Position numbers and translations under genes: made by a program. The notes beneath the pieces were generated by a model. It saw only the letters and a list, made by a program, of their open reading frames with translations. It had not been told where the DNA came from and ran no database searches. Shown piece after piece: positions 1 through 8,692 of a DNA stretch of 64,000 nucleotides; position 1 is the stretch's first letter; each line of letters starts with the position of its first letter. Origin of the DNA: Pseudoalteromonas sp. MEBiC 03607 (GTDB lineage: Bacteria > Pseudomonadota > Gammaproteobacteria > Enterobacterales > Alteromonadaceae); assembly GCF_004792295.1 (NCBI RefSeq), contig NZ_SRRY01000001.1, positions 940,501-1,004,500 of the forward strand, in the 5' to 3' direction.

Positions 1-1
1 G

Positions 2-793
2 ATTTCCAATGCTTTACCATCAGCTAAATATTTGGCTGAGATTAATGAATTCTGGAGTCAATATACTATCCAGAATCAAGATAAAGTGAATTTTGAAAAT
101 TATAATAAAGAAATGCTAGAAACTATTAGGAATGATTTTCTGAAATTAAGTGAGGGGGCTGATACAGTTATTGAAAAAACAGCTGCAAACTCCCTTCGAA
201 TTCAGTTTTTGAAATTATTATTTCCAGATGCGAAGTATATTTTTATAAAACGCAATTGTTTTCAAGTCATAGCATCAGTTTTAAAAAAGCAAAAGGGTAA
301 TATAAATAAAGTTACTAATAGTGGTAATGTTACTTTCTCATCTAGATTAGAGCTACTTATAGAGAGGGTTAGAAGTAAGGTATCAAAAGTAGAAAAGAGC
401 CCTTCGAAAATGTGGAGGCTAATTTGTGACAATTTTGCCAATATATTAAATATCTTGAATCTGAAAAATGATACGCATTGGGGTCCAAAGTTTTGTTCTA
501 AGTCATCTAGAGCTAAAGTAAAACACCCTGAGCTATATGCTTTTTTACAGTGGGCTGCTTGCACTTCTGAGATTGAAAATGTTAACAATGAAGATCGCAA
601 TAATTTATTTTTGGATTTTGAGGAAATAATTGAAAATCCAACAGAATTTTCTCAAAAAATTAATCATTTTTTAGGTTGTACAGATGTCAGCTTTAATATT
701 GATTCAAGAGCAAACTTAATTGTCAATAAAAATGATTTTGAGTTTTATGATTTAATACAAAGCTTAAGCTCTATTCAGAAGGAGGGAGAATGA
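2..793 (+). CDS. Sulfotransferase family protein (5' end outside window)
   Basis: The reading frame is open to the left edge, so the N-terminus is missing; the first possible start inside the window (TTG at 32) is probably internal. The segment VIEKTAANSLRIQFLKLLFP followed by DAKYIFIKRNCFQVIASVLK resembles the 3'-phosphate-binding region of PAPS-dependent sulfotransferases, in which a hydrophobic strand leads into an R-N/D-P...S motif. The 5'-phosphosulfate-binding loop would lie in the missing part. The family moves sulfate from PAPS to a sugar or other hydroxyl. The stop overlaps the next start by four bases, and the cys genes that make PAPS begin about 2.6 kb downstream. Base composition is very AT-rich (13 G/C in bases 61-120), as is common for exchanged polysaccharide genes. 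The family call is fairly likely; the substrate is unknown. Confidence 0.68.
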   Translation: MSNALPSAKYLAEINEFWSQYTIQNQDKVNFENYNKEMLETIRNDFLKLSEGADTVIEKTAANSLRIQFLKLLFPDAKYIFIKRNCFQVIASVLKKQKGNINKVTNSGNVTFSSRLELLIERVRSKVSKVEKSPSKMWRLICDNFANILNILNLKNDTHWGPKFCSKSSRAKVKHPELYAFLQWAACTSEIENVNNEDRNNLFLDFEEIIENPTEFSQKINHFLGCTDVSFNIDSRANLIVNKNDFEFYDLIQSLSSIQKEGE

Positions 794-1536
794 GTTTAGT
801 CAGTATTATAACGCCTTCATACAAGTCAAAAAAATTCATAAAAGAAACACTATTATCAATACAGAACCAGACTTTTACTGATTTTGAAGTGCTAATTGTT
901 GATGATGCTTCTCCTGATGACAGTGCTGATTATATTGAGGCTAATCTACCAGATGATCGTTTTCGATTAATTCGCCTTGAAAACAACCTTGGCGCTGCCG
1001 AAGCGAGGAATGAAGCCTTAAAGATTGCAAACGGTAGATATATCGCTTTTTTAGACTCTGATGACTTATGGAAAACTGAAAAGCTTGAAAGACAAATTCA
1101 GTTTATGGAAAGAAAAAATATTGCTTTTTCTTTTTCTGCCTATGAGGTCATAGATGAAAATGGCATTATAGTAAAAGATAAAATACCTGTTCCAGATAAA
1201 ATAACTAAGTCGCAATATCTTGGAAATACTATAATAGGTTGCCTAACAGTTATATTAGATCGTACTAAGTTCAAACAGGATATTATAATGCCTAATTTAC
1301 GTAGTAGTCATGATATGGCTCTATGGGTTAATTTGTTGGACGAGATAAAAGTAGCTCATGGATATAAAGATATTTTGGCTAGTTATAGACTTGTAGGAAC
1401 ATCTAACACTGCCAATAAAACTAAAGCAGCCAAGGAGGTTTGGCAAGTGTATCGAAACTACCTTCAGTATAACCGTTTTAAATCTTCGTATTACTTCATC
1501 AAGTATGCATTCAACGCTGTATTAAAGAGAATTTAA
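790..1536 (+). CDS. Family 2 glycosyltransferase
   Basis: A 248-residue GT-A enzyme. It opens with VSIITPSYKSKKFIKETLLS, the usual GT2 nucleotide-sugar fold start, followed by a VDDASPDDS acidic motif near residue 38 and the metal-binding FLDSDDLW (DXD type) near residue 88. No convincing transmembrane segment is seen, so it should act at the inner face of the cytoplasmic membrane, adding one sugar to a lipid-linked repeat unit. It overlaps the sulfotransferase by ATGA and is directly followed by the sugar-1-phosphate transferase, so the three form one transcription unit. Donor and acceptor cannot be read from sequence. The AT-rich composition matches its left neighbour and suggests this part of the locus was acquired by transfer. 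Confidence 0.88.
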   Translation: MSLVSIITPSYKSKKFIKETLLSIQNQTFTDFEVLIVDDASPDDSADYIEANLPDDRFRLIRLENNLGAAEARNEALKIANGRYIAFLDSDDLWKTEKLERQIQFMERKNIAFSFSAYEVIDENGIIVKDKIPVPDKITKSQYLGNTIIGCLTVILDRTKFKQDIIMPNLRSSHDMALWVNLLDEIKVAHGYKDILASYRLVGTSNTANKTKAAKEVWQVYRNYLQYNRFKSSYYFIKYAFNAVLKRI

Positions 1537-2133
1537 ATGAATAAGACGAATAAAATTCTTAAAAGGTTATTTGATGTTGCACTCTCATTTTTTGGGTTGC
1601 TTCTATTTTGGCCTATTATTTTTATCGCATGGTGTGTTGCATCACTGGAAACTAAGTCTAATGGGTTTTTTATCCAAGTAAGGGTAGGTTTAAATGGTAA
1701 CCTTTTTCATGTAATAAAAATTAAAACCATGAAGAAGGTACAAGGTGTTAGTACAAGTGTCACATCAAAAAATGATTGTAGAATTACTAAAAGTGGTTCT
1801 TTTTTTAGAAATACTAAAATAGATGAGCTACCACAGTTATGGAATGTTCTTATTGGTGACATGAGCTTTGTTGGCCCTAGACCAGATGTACCTGGCTATG
1901 CGGATCAGTTGCTCGGTGATGACAGAATTGTGCTGTCTATACGCCCAGGCATAACTGGTCCTGCTTCAATAAAATATAAGAATGAAGAAGAGCTTTTAGC
2001 TAACCAAAATGATCCGGAAGATTATAATAGGAAAGTTATATGGCCAGATAAAGTAAATGTTAATAAAGCTTACATTGAAAATTATTCATTCTTTAATGAC
2101 ATAAAATATATTTGGCAAACAATTGTAGGTTAA
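1537..2133 (+). CDS. Short (PglC-type) undecaprenyl-phosphate sugar-1-phosphate transferase
   Basis: A 198-residue bacterial sugar transferase. Residues 9-35 (RLFDVALSFFGLLLFWPII) form the single re-entrant membrane helix typical of monotopic phosphoglycosyl transferases. The catalytic Asp-Glu pair lies in TKIDELPQLWNVLIGDMSFV, followed by the VGPRPD motif. The length is that of the minimal PglC/WcfS form, without the N-terminal four-helix domain of WbaP. The family starts glycan assembly by moving a sugar phosphate from a UDP-sugar to undecaprenyl phosphate. It starts one base after the preceding stop and is followed by a DegT aminotransferase. That pairing fits use of an amino-dideoxy sugar as first sugar, an inference discussed in the findings. 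Confidence 0.9.
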   Translation: MNKTNKILKRLFDVALSFFGLLLFWPIIFIAWCVASLETKSNGFFIQVRVGLNGNLFHVIKIKTMKKVQGVSTSVTSKNDCRITKSGSFFRNTKIDELPQLWNVLIGDMSFVGPRPDVPGYADQLLGDDRIVLSIRPGITGPASIKYKNEEELLANQNDPEDYNRKVIWPDKVNVNKAYIENYSFFNDIKYIWQTIVG

Positions 2134-2134
2134 T

Positions 2135-3310
2135 ATGTTAAATACACCATTTTCACCATGGCCTAGCTTCTCACAAGAAGAAGCTGATGCAGTAAGCCGT
2201 GTTGTTTTATCAAATAAAGTTAATTACTGGACCGGCACTGAGTGTCGTGAATTCGAAAAAGAGTTTGCTGAATGGGCAGATAGTAAATATGCCGTTGCAT
2301 TAGGTAATGGTACCTTAGCTCTAGATATTGCTTTGAAAGCATTAAATGTAGGTGACGGTGACGAAGTTATTACAACTCCACGTACATTTTTAGCTTCGGC
2401 TAGTAGCATTGTTACCGCCGGTGCAAATCCTGTTTTTGCTGATGTAGACTTAAACAGCCAAGCTATTACTGCAGAGTCTATTAAGGCTGTACTCACACCA
2501 AAAACTAAAGCTGTTATTGTTGTGCACTTGGCTGGTATGCCTGCTGAAATGGATGACATAATGGCCTTAAGTAAACAGTATGGCTTTTATGTGATTGAAG
2601 ATTGTGCGCAAGCGCATGGAGCGAAGTATAACGGTAAATCAGTTGGGAGTATTGGTCATATTGGTGCTTGGAGCTTTTGCCAAGATAAAATCATGACTAC
2701 GGGTGGCGAAGGAGGTATGGTTACTACGAACTCTAAAGCACTTTGGAGTAAAATGTGGAGCTATAAAGATCATGGTAAAAGCTTTGATGCAATATATAAC
2801 CGTGAGCACCCACCAGGCTTTAGGTGGCTTCACGAAAGTTTTGGCACTAACTGGCGTATGACTGAAATGCAGGCTGTTATTGGTCGTATTCAGTTAACTC
2901 GTATGAGCGATTGGACTGCGAAACGACAAGAATATGCTGCAAAGCTTGATAATGCAGCAAGTGAGTTTAATTGCATTCGTTTAGTTGAAGTTCCCGATAA
3001 TATAGAACATGCTGAATATAAACATTATATGTTTATTAAAACTGAGCATTTAGCAAAAGGATGGGATCGTGACCGTATAGTACACGAAATCATGGAGCGC
3101 GGCGTACCTTGTTTTCAAGGCAGTTGCTCTGAGGTTTATTTAGAAAAGGCTTTCGATAATACCCCATGGCGCCCTGAAAAACGCTTACCTAACGCAGTTG
3201 AATTAGGTGAAACTTCCCTTATGTTTTTAGTTCATCCTACTTTAACAGAATCTGAGATAGCTAAAACAACCCGAGTAATTCAAAATGTTTTACTCTTAGC
3301 CTCTAGTTAA
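2135..3310 (+). CDS. DegT/DnrJ/EryC1/StrS family sugar aminotransferase
   Basis: A 391-residue PLP-dependent enzyme of the sugar aminotransferase family (usual length 370-400). Visible features are the cofactor-binding GNGTLALDIALKAL near residue 58, VIEDCAQAHGAKY (the D pairing with the PLP ring nitrogen) near 154, and WSFCQDKIMTTGGEGGMV near 180 with the Schiff-base lysine. These enzymes aminate 3- or 4-keto sugars bound to UDP, GDP or dTDP. It starts one base after the phosphoglycosyl transferase stop, in the same operon. A 4-keto-6-deoxy substrate could come from the dehydratase at 9798-11762. The exact regiochemistry cannot be told from sequence. Composition is closer to the core genome than that of the three genes to its left. 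Confidence 0.92.
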   Translation: MLNTPFSPWPSFSQEEADAVSRVVLSNKVNYWTGTECREFEKEFAEWADSKYAVALGNGTLALDIALKALNVGDGDEVITTPRTFLASASSIVTAGANPVFADVDLNSQAITAESIKAVLTPKTKAVIVVHLAGMPAEMDDIMALSKQYGFYVIEDCAQAHGAKYNGKSVGSIGHIGAWSFCQDKIMTTGGEGGMVTTNSKALWSKMWSYKDHGKSFDAIYNREHPPGFRWLHESFGTNWRMTEMQAVIGRIQLTRMSDWTAKRQEYAAKLDNAASEFNCIRLVEVPDNIEHAEYKHYMFIKTEHLAKGWDRDRIVHEIMERGVPCFQGSCSEVYLEKAFDNTPWRPEKRLPNAVELGETSLMFLVHPTLTESEIAKTTRVIQNVLLLASS

Positions 3311-3366
3311 CTTTCAATTTAGTTTGCTAAGAGTGAATGGATAAACTTTTAAACAAGAAAATTTAT

Positions 3367-4272
3367 ATGAATCAAAAATTAACTCACCTCAAAGCTTTAG
3401 AAGCCGAGGCTATACATATTATCAGGGAAGTAGCTGCTGAGTTTGACAACCCTGTTATGCTTTACTCAATAGGTAAAGACTCATCTGTTTTATTGCATTT
3501 AGCTCGTAAAGCATTTGCTCCCGGCAAAATCCCGTTTCCTCTACTTCATGTTGATTCTCATTGGAAATTTAAAGAGATGATTGAGTTTAGGGATCGCATT
3601 GCCAATGAATATGGTTTTGATCTCATAGTCCACAAAAATATGGAAGGTGTAGAAGCTGGGGTAGGCCCGTTCACACATGGTAGTTCAAAGCACACTGATA
3701 TAATGAAAACTCAAAGCTTAAAACAAGCTCTAAACAAAGGTAAATATGATGCAGCCTTTGGTGGAGCGCGCCGTGATGAAGAAAAATCGCGTGCTAAAGA
3801 ACGAGTGTATTCATTCCGTGATAAAAATCACCGCTGGGATCCAAAGAATCAACGACCAGAATTATGGAATATTTATAACTCAAAAGTTGAGCAAGGCGAG
3901 AGTATACGTGTTTTTCCTTTAAGTAATTGGACTGAGCTTGATATATGGCAATATATTTACTTAGAGAATATTGAAATTGTCCCTCTTTACTTAGCTAAAG
4001 AGCGCCCTGTAGTTGAACGTGATGGTATGTTAATTATGGTTGATGATGAACGCATGCCAATTAAAGATAAAAGCGAAATTCAACATAAAATGGTTCGCTT
4101 TAGAACGCTTGGTTGTTACCCGCTTACAGGCGCTGTGGAGTCTGAAGCAACAACACTTCCAGAAATAATACAAGAGATGCTTTTAACTAAAACATCAGAA
4201 AGGCAAGGGCGCTTAATAGACCATGACTCGTCAGGCAGCATGGAAAAGAAAAAAATGGAAGGGTATTTTTAA
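3367..4272 (+). CDS. cysD: Sulfate adenylyltransferase small subunit CysD
   Basis: Subunit 2 of ATP sulfurylase, which with CysN makes adenosine 5'-phosphosulfate (APS) from sulfate and ATP in the cytoplasm. The PP-loop motif [20 protein letters not shown] is present, as are [16 protein letters not shown] and the conserved C-terminus ending in KMEGYF. The chosen ATG gives 301 residues beginning [18 protein letters not shown], which matches the start of E. coli CysD (302 residues). An upstream in-frame ATG at 3337 has a plausible AAGAG site and would add ten residues not seen in the family, so the start is not certain. The stop overlaps the cysN start (TAATG). The gene lies in a polysaccharide locus, not beside cysH, which points to sulfation and not only assimilation. 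Confidence 0.96.
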   Translation: MNQKLTHLKALEAEAIHIIREVAAEFDNPVMLYSIGKDSSVLLHLARKAFAPGKIPFPLLHVDSHWKFKEMIEFRDRIANEYGFDLIVHKNMEGVEAGVGPFTHGSSKHTDIMKTQSLKQALNKGKYDAAFGGARRDEEKSRAKERVYSFRDKNHRWDPKNQRPELWNIYNSKVEQGESIRVFPLSNWTELDIWQYIYLENIEIVPLYLAKERPVVERDGMLIMVDDERMPIKDKSEIQHKMVRFRTLGCYPLTGAVESEATTLPEIIQEMLLTKTSERQGRLIDHDSSGSMEKKKMEGYF

Positions 4273-5687
4273 TGAGTCACGCATCTACGCTAATTGAATC
4301 GAATATTTTAGATTATCTTGATCAACACGAAAATAAAGAGTTGTTACGTTTTATTACTTGTGGTTCAGTTGATGATGGTAAAAGTACTCTAATTGGTCGC
4401 TTGTTACATGATTCAAAAATGATTTTTGAGGATCAGCTAGCAGCTATAGAGAAAGACAGTAAAAAAAGTGGTACTACAGGTGAGAAAGTAGATTTAGCAT
4501 TATTGGTTGATGGATTACAGTCTGAACGCGAGCAAGGCATTACTATTGATGTTGCCTATCGTTATTTTTCGACAGATAAACGTAAATTTATAATTGCAGA
4601 CACTCCTGGGCATGAGCAATATACAAGAAATATGGCAACAGGCGCTTCGACCGCTGATTTAGCTATAATCTTAATTGATGCTCGATATGGTGTTCAAACA
4701 CAGACTAAGCGACATAGTTTTATTGTATCGCTGTTAGGAATAAAACACGTTGTTGTAGCAATCAATAAAATGGACCTTGTTGATTTCTCTGAACAAACAT
4801 ACAACGCTATTTGTGAAGATTATAAAAAACTAGCTGAATCTTTAAATATCCCAGATATTCACTTTGCACCAATTTCTGCTCTTAATGGTGACAACGTCGT
4901 TAATCAAAGCTCAAATACACCTTGGTATAAAGGTGGAGCATTGATGTCGTTATTAGAAGGTATTTCTATTGAGTCAGCTGAAACTTTAGACGAATTTCGT
5001 TTTCCTGTGCAGTATGTGAATCGTCCAAATCTTAATTATCGTGGTTTTGCCGGAACAATTTCTTCGGGTTGTGTTGCTGTGGGGGATGAAATTAAAGTTT
5101 TACCATCGGGCAAGCAAAGTAAAGTAAAAAGTATTGATACATTTGAAGGTTCAATTACAGAAGCTTGCGCTCCATTTGCGGTAACAATTACTACAGAAGA
5201 CGAAATAGATATCAGCCGTGGTGATATGCTTGTTCACTTAAAAAGCTCTGCTAAACTTGCTGACCAAGTATCTGCACATATTGTATGGATGGACGAAAAA
5301 GTATTATCGCCTAACAAAGAATACTTAATGAAGTTTGCAACAAAAGAGGTAACGGGGTTCGTTTCATCTATCAGCAATAAAATTGATGTAAATACTCTTG
5401 AGAAGGAAAGTGCGGAATCTTTAGAGCTTAATGAAATAGCCCTGTGTGAACTAAAATTAAATAGCCAAGTTACTGTAGACCCATATAGCTTAAATCGTCA
5501 AACAGGTTCATTTATTATTATTGACCGTTTAACTAACGGAACTGTTGGTGCTGGTATGGTTGTTAATGCAACAAATATTTCAAGTACTAAACACCTTGAG
5601 AAAAAGCAATATACAGAAGCAGAAATCCAGTTAAATAAATATATTCGAACGCATTACCCTGAGTGGAATGCAAAAGAAATTAGCTAG
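4272..5687 (+). CDS. cysN: Sulfate adenylyltransferase GTPase subunit CysN
   Basis: A 471-residue regulatory GTPase of ATP sulfurylase; GTP hydrolysis drives APS synthesis by CysD. G1 is [18 protein letters not shown] (residues 32-49), the switch region contains [16 protein letters not shown]3 is [16 protein letters not shown] and G4 is NKMD. EF-Tu-like beta-barrel domains follow from about residue 240. The length is close to E. coli CysN (475), and there is no fused CysC domain: the APS kinase is separate at 7931-8530. The start overlaps the cysD stop by one base, implying translational coupling. Confidence 0.97.
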   Translation: MSHASTLIESNILDYLDQHENKELLRFITCGSVDDGKSTLIGRLLHDSKMIFEDQLAAIEKDSKKSGTTGEKVDLALLVDGLQSEREQGITIDVAYRYFSTDKRKFIIADTPGHEQYTRNMATGASTADLAIILIDARYGVQTQTKRHSFIVSLLGIKHVVVAINKMDLVDFSEQTYNAICEDYKKLAESLNIPDIHFAPISALNGDNVVNQSSNTPWYKGGALMSLLEGISIESAETLDEFRFPVQYVNRPNLNYRGFAGTISSGCVAVGDEIKVLPSGKQSKVKSIDTFEGSITEACAPFAVTITTEDEIDISRGDMLVHLKSSAKLADQVSAHIVWMDEKVLSPNKEYLMKFATKEVTGFVSSISNKIDVNTLEKESAESLELNEIALCELKLNSQVTVDPYSLNRQTGSFIIIDRLTNGTVGAGMVVNATNISSTKHLEKKQYTEAEIQLNKYIRTHYPEWNAKEIS

Positions 5688-5709
5688 TAAATATAAGTAA
5701 AGGGAACTT

Positions 5710-7437
5710 ATGAATATTGAGCAGTACTTAATAGTTGCTATTTTCATAGCAACTATTATTTTTTTAGTTAAGTTTCAAAAGTTTCCTGAACGTGTTTTTG
5801 CCGCATCATGTTTGGCGTGCAGTGCGGCTAACTTAGTTTCAACTGAGCAATTACTCACGAATGCTGTTAACCCGGGCTTAGTAACGCTATTGCTTTTAGT
5901 TGTATGCGCATTTTCTTTTGAGCGTACCAGTTTTTTGCGAAAACTGGCTAATGTTTTATTGAATGGCTCAGTAGCTAAGTCTTACATTAGAACCTTATTA
6001 GCAACAATTGTAGCGTCAGGCTTTTTGAATAATACTGCGGTAGTCGCTACTTTAATTAGTCCAGTAAAAAACAATAAGCTGATTGCTCCGACCAAACTTT
6101 TATTACCTCTTTCTTATGCCGCTATATTAGGCGGCACTCTTACACTAATAGGTACTTCAACAAACTTAATAGTTAACTCTATGCTTATTGAGCGAGGCGC
6201 TGTGGGTTTTGAGTTTTTTGACTTTTTACCAATTGGATTAGCTGCAGTCGGAGCTTGTGTAGTGATAATGGCATTAACTATTAACCGACTTAAAGGTAAA
6301 GTAAGTAAAGTTGAGAGCTCTAGTGATTACTTTGTTGAAGCTAAAGTGAATACGGGCTCACCTTTAATAGGTAAAACAGTAGAGCAGAATGGGCTACGTA
6401 GTTTAGAAGCTCTGTTTTTAGTTGAGATAGTACGTGAAAAGCGCTTAATTTCGCCTATAACACCCTCACAAATTATTCAAGAAGGCGATAAGCTAATTTT
6501 TTCGGGCGATGTAACTAAGGTATTGGTGTTGCAACAATTTGAAGGTTTGAGCTTATTTGCTGAACAAGATGGCTTGTTGCGTGATAACTTAACCGAAGTC
6601 GTCATTAAGCCTGGAGCTGCTGTGGTAGGTAAAACATTAAAGACTGCCAGTTTTCGTGCTCGCTTTGATGCTGCCGTTGTCGCTGTGCGCCGTGAAGGCG
6701 AAAAGCTTTCGGGTAAGCTGGGTGATATCACTATTCAAAGTGGTGACTTTTTGATTCTTGCAGTCGGCCCTGACTTTGCCAAACGTACTAACTTAACTAA
6801 AAACTTTTTTATACTTAGCGGTGTAAAAGCCGATAACATGCTTAAAGGGATAAAAGAGCGTATTGTTATTTGGGGCTTTGTTGCAACCATTGCAAGCTCT
6901 CTGATTTTTGATATTAGCCTATTAAAAAGCTTTATATTTTACCTTGCAGTACTGGTGGGTTGTCGTTGTTTATCGCTAAACGAGATTAAGCGGCGTTTTC
7001 CGCTCGAGCTTTGGCTCATTGTAATGAGTGCTTTAACTCTAGCTACAGCCCTAGATAACTCAGGGGTCTCAAGGTTAATAGCCGAGCAAGTCAAAGGCTT
7101 GCTTGCTGGGCAAAGTGTTTATATCGCCTTTGTTGGTGTATTTTTACTTACTCTATTATTTACTGAGCTAATAACCAATAACGCTGCAGCAGCGCTGACC
7201 TTTCCAATTGCATTTACCATTGCTCAAGGTTTAGGTGTTAGTTATTTACCATTTGTACTCGCGGTTGCATTTGCCGCTAGTGGTAGTTTTATTAGCCCTT
7301 ACGGTTATCAAACCAACTTAATGGTTTATAATGCCGGCAACTACAAATTAAGCGATTTCATAAAGTTTGGCCTACCGATTTCTATCACTTATAGTGTGGT
7401 CGTATTGGCCTTGATACCCATATTTTTTCCATTTTAA
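5710..7437 (+). CDS. SLC13-type permease with two TrkA-C domains, probable sulfate importer
   Basis: A 575-residue membrane protein of the divalent anion:sodium symporter superfamily. The N-terminal half holds several hydrophobic helices and the motif FLNNTAVVATLISPV. GTSTNLIVNSML is a typical SLC13 substrate/sodium hairpin, and a second copy (ITNNAAAALTFPIAFTIA) lies near residue 490. Between the halves are two soluble TrkA-C (RCK-C) domains, about residues 205-275 and 285-360, each with the V..G..L...FRARF-type pattern. Family members of this build transport sulfate or other anions. Position between cysN and cysC, 22 bases after cysN with a clear AAGGGAA ribosome site, supports sulfate supply for APS/PAPS synthesis. 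The substrate is inferred from context. Confidence 0.85.
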   Translation: MNIEQYLIVAIFIATIIFLVKFQKFPERVFAASCLACSAANLVSTEQLLTNAVNPGLVTLLLLVVCAFSFERTSFLRKLANVLLNGSVAKSYIRTLLATIVASGFLNNTAVVATLISPVKNNKLIAPTKLLLPLSYAAILGGTLTLIGTSTNLIVNSMLIERGAVGFEFFDFLPIGLAAVGACVVIMALTINRLKGKVSKVESSSDYFVEAKVNTGSPLIGKTVEQNGLRSLEALFLVEIVREKRLISPITPSQIIQEGDKLIFSGDVTKVLVLQQFEGLSLFAEQDGLLRDNLTEVVIKPGAAVVGKTLKTASFRARFDAAVVAVRREGEKLSGKLGDITIQSGDFLILAVGPDFAKRTNLTKNFFILSGVKADNMLKGIKERIVIWGFVATIASSLIFDISLLKSFIFYLAVLVGCRCLSLNEIKRRFPLELWLIVMSALTLATALDNSGVSRLIAEQVKGLLAGQSVYIAFVGVFLLTLLFTELITNNAAAALTFPIAFTIAQGLGVSYLPFVLAVAFAASGSFISPYGYQTNLMVYNAGNYKLSDFIKFGLPISITYSVVVLALIPIFFPF

Positions 7438-7491
7438 AAACGAGCACTATAGAGGTAAGATATCAGAGAAAAGAAGTAAGAAGGAACTGCG

Positions 7492-7840
7492 ATGAATTTT
7501 GAAAAGTTAGATATTTGGAAAAGAGCTGTTAAATTAAGTGCAGAAATTTATAAAACCACTTCTGAAATAAATAACTATGCTTTCAGGAGTCAATTAACAC
7601 GTTCAGGCACTTTCAGTGCCAAGCAATATTGCTGAGGGTGTTTGTAGAGATAGCTTTAAAGAAAAGAGTCGCTTTATTGATATTGCTAGAGCTTCTTTAG
7701 CTGAAGCTAGAACTTAAATTTACATAGGTTTAGAGGTTGGTTATATAGGGCGTGAAGTCGCTTTAAGCTGGATTGCAGAGTCAAAAGAGTTAGCTGCTAT
7801 GTTGACAAGTTTAAAGAATCGTTTTGACTCTGAAATCTGA
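7492..7840 (+). pseudogene. Decayed four-helix-bundle (S23 / 23S intervening-sequence) protein gene
   Basis: From the ATG at 7492 the frame reads MNFEKLDIWKRAVKLSAEIY and on to SQLTRSG, the start typical of S23-like four-helix-bundle proteins, then stops at about 7633. In the +1 frame from about 7611 the family continues with VPSNIAEGVCRDSFKEKSRF and ASLAEART, then a TAA at about 7716 where a glutamine is usual, then IYIGLEVGYIGREVALSWI to a TGA at 7838-7840. One frameshift and one nonsense change therefore break a gene of otherwise normal length (about 116 codons). The final stop falls inside the heptamer repeat that follows. These proteins are known from 23S rRNA intervening sequences and from scattered intergenic copies; no RNA gene is seen here. 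Confidence 0.82.
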
Positions 7841-7907
7841 AATCTGAAATCTGAAATCTGAAATCTGAAATCTGAAATCTGAAATCTGAAATCTGAAATC
7901 TGAAATC
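7831..7907 (+). repeat. Perfect 7-bp tandem repeat, 11 copies of TGAAATC
   Basis: Exactly 77 bases made of eleven identical TGAAATC units. It overlaps the end of the broken S23-like gene and stops 23 bases before the cysC start. Seven is not a multiple of three, so copy-number change would shift any frame through it. Its position could affect spacing between the permease transcript and cysC. Confidence 0.97.
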
Positions 7908-7930
7908 AACCCTGAACCTCAAGAGGCAAT

Positions 7931-8530
7931 ATGACCGAGAACATTGTATGGCACACTCAAACCGTTTCGCGTGCTGAAAAAGAGCAACATAAAGGGCATA
8001 AGCCTTTATTACTTTGGTACACTGGGTTAAGTGGCTCAGGTAAGTCGACAATTGCAAATGCGGTTGAGGCAAAGTTATTTGAATTAGGTTGTCATACTTA
8101 CTTGCTTGATGGTGACAACGTACGCATGGGCTTAAACAGAGGTCTTACTTTTAGTGACGAAGACCGCATCGAAAATATTCGCCGCATTAGTGAAGTTGCA
8201 AAGCTGTTCGTTGATGCAGGTTTAATTGTATCAACCGCGTTTATTTCACCGTTTAAAGAAGACCGTGCTCGCGCTAGAAGTATTATGAGCCAGGGCGAGT
8301 TTGTTGAAGTGTTTATTGATACGCCGCTAGAGGTTTGCGAGAGCCGCGACCCTAAAGGGTTGTACAAAAAAGCACGTGCAGGTGAGATCCCTAATTTCAC
8401 AGGTATTAGCTCGGCTTTTGATGTACCAGAGCAACCAGAGATTCATGTAAAAACAGCAGAACAAAGCATTGAGCAAAGTGTTGAGCAAATTATTGGCTAT
8501 TTGCGCAAAGCAGGGATTATAGAAATCTAG
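7931..8530 (+). CDS. cysC: Adenylyl-sulfate kinase CysC
   Basis: A 199-residue APS kinase (E. coli CysC: 201). It phosphorylates the 3'-OH of APS to give PAPS, the sulfuryl donor. The P-loop is LLLWYTGLSGSGKSTIANAV (residues 31-50), followed by LLDGDNVRMGLNRGLTFSDE, then FISPFKEDRARAR and FVEVFIDTPLEVCESRDPKG, all standard. The ribosome site is GAGG before ATG. Because the gene follows cysDN and the permease in a polysaccharide locus whose first visible gene is a sulfotransferase, the PAPS may serve glycan sulfation as well as cysteine synthesis. A heptamer repeat ends 23 bases upstream and a degenerate pyrimidine-rich repeat lies directly downstream. Confidence 0.97.
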   Translation: MTENIVWHTQTVSRAEKEQHKGHKPLLLWYTGLSGSGKSTIANAVEAKLFELGCHTYLLDGDNVRMGLNRGLTFSDEDRIENIRRISEVAKLFVDAGLIVSTAFISPFKEDRARARSIMSQGEFVEVFIDTPLEVCESRDPKGLYKKARAGEIPNFTGISSAFDVPEQPEIHVKTAEQSIEQSVEQIIGYLRKAGIIEI

Positions 8531-8534
8531 AGCC

Positions 8535-8665
8535 AGAAACCTGATTACTGACGTCTAACAACTGATATCTGTCTGTTGACCTCTGATATCTAACCTTTGA
8601 TGTCTAACTTCTGACCTCTAATATCTGACTTCTAGCTTCTAATTTCTAAATCCTAGCGCCTAATG
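8535..8665 (+). repeat. Degenerate short-period repeat downstream of cysC
   Basis: About 130 bases consisting largely of variants of CTGATATCTAAC, CTGACCTCTAA and CTTCTAATTTC at a 7-9 base period. It looks like a decayed relative of the perfect TGAAATC array on the other side of cysC. No reading frame of interest crosses it; the DHH gene starts 28 bases beyond it. Confidence 0.7.
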
Positions 8666-8692
8666 CTTTATCCTTTATTACTTTGAGATTTT

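Noticed and set aside
3337..3366. N-terminal extension of CysD from ATG 3337
   Set aside because: The ten extra residues are not found in the family and the later ATG matches the usual start, although the earlier start has a better AAGAG site. Kept as an alternative in the entry.
7492..7840. 23S rRNA intervening sequence
   Set aside because: No rRNA sequence surrounds the S23-like pseudogene.
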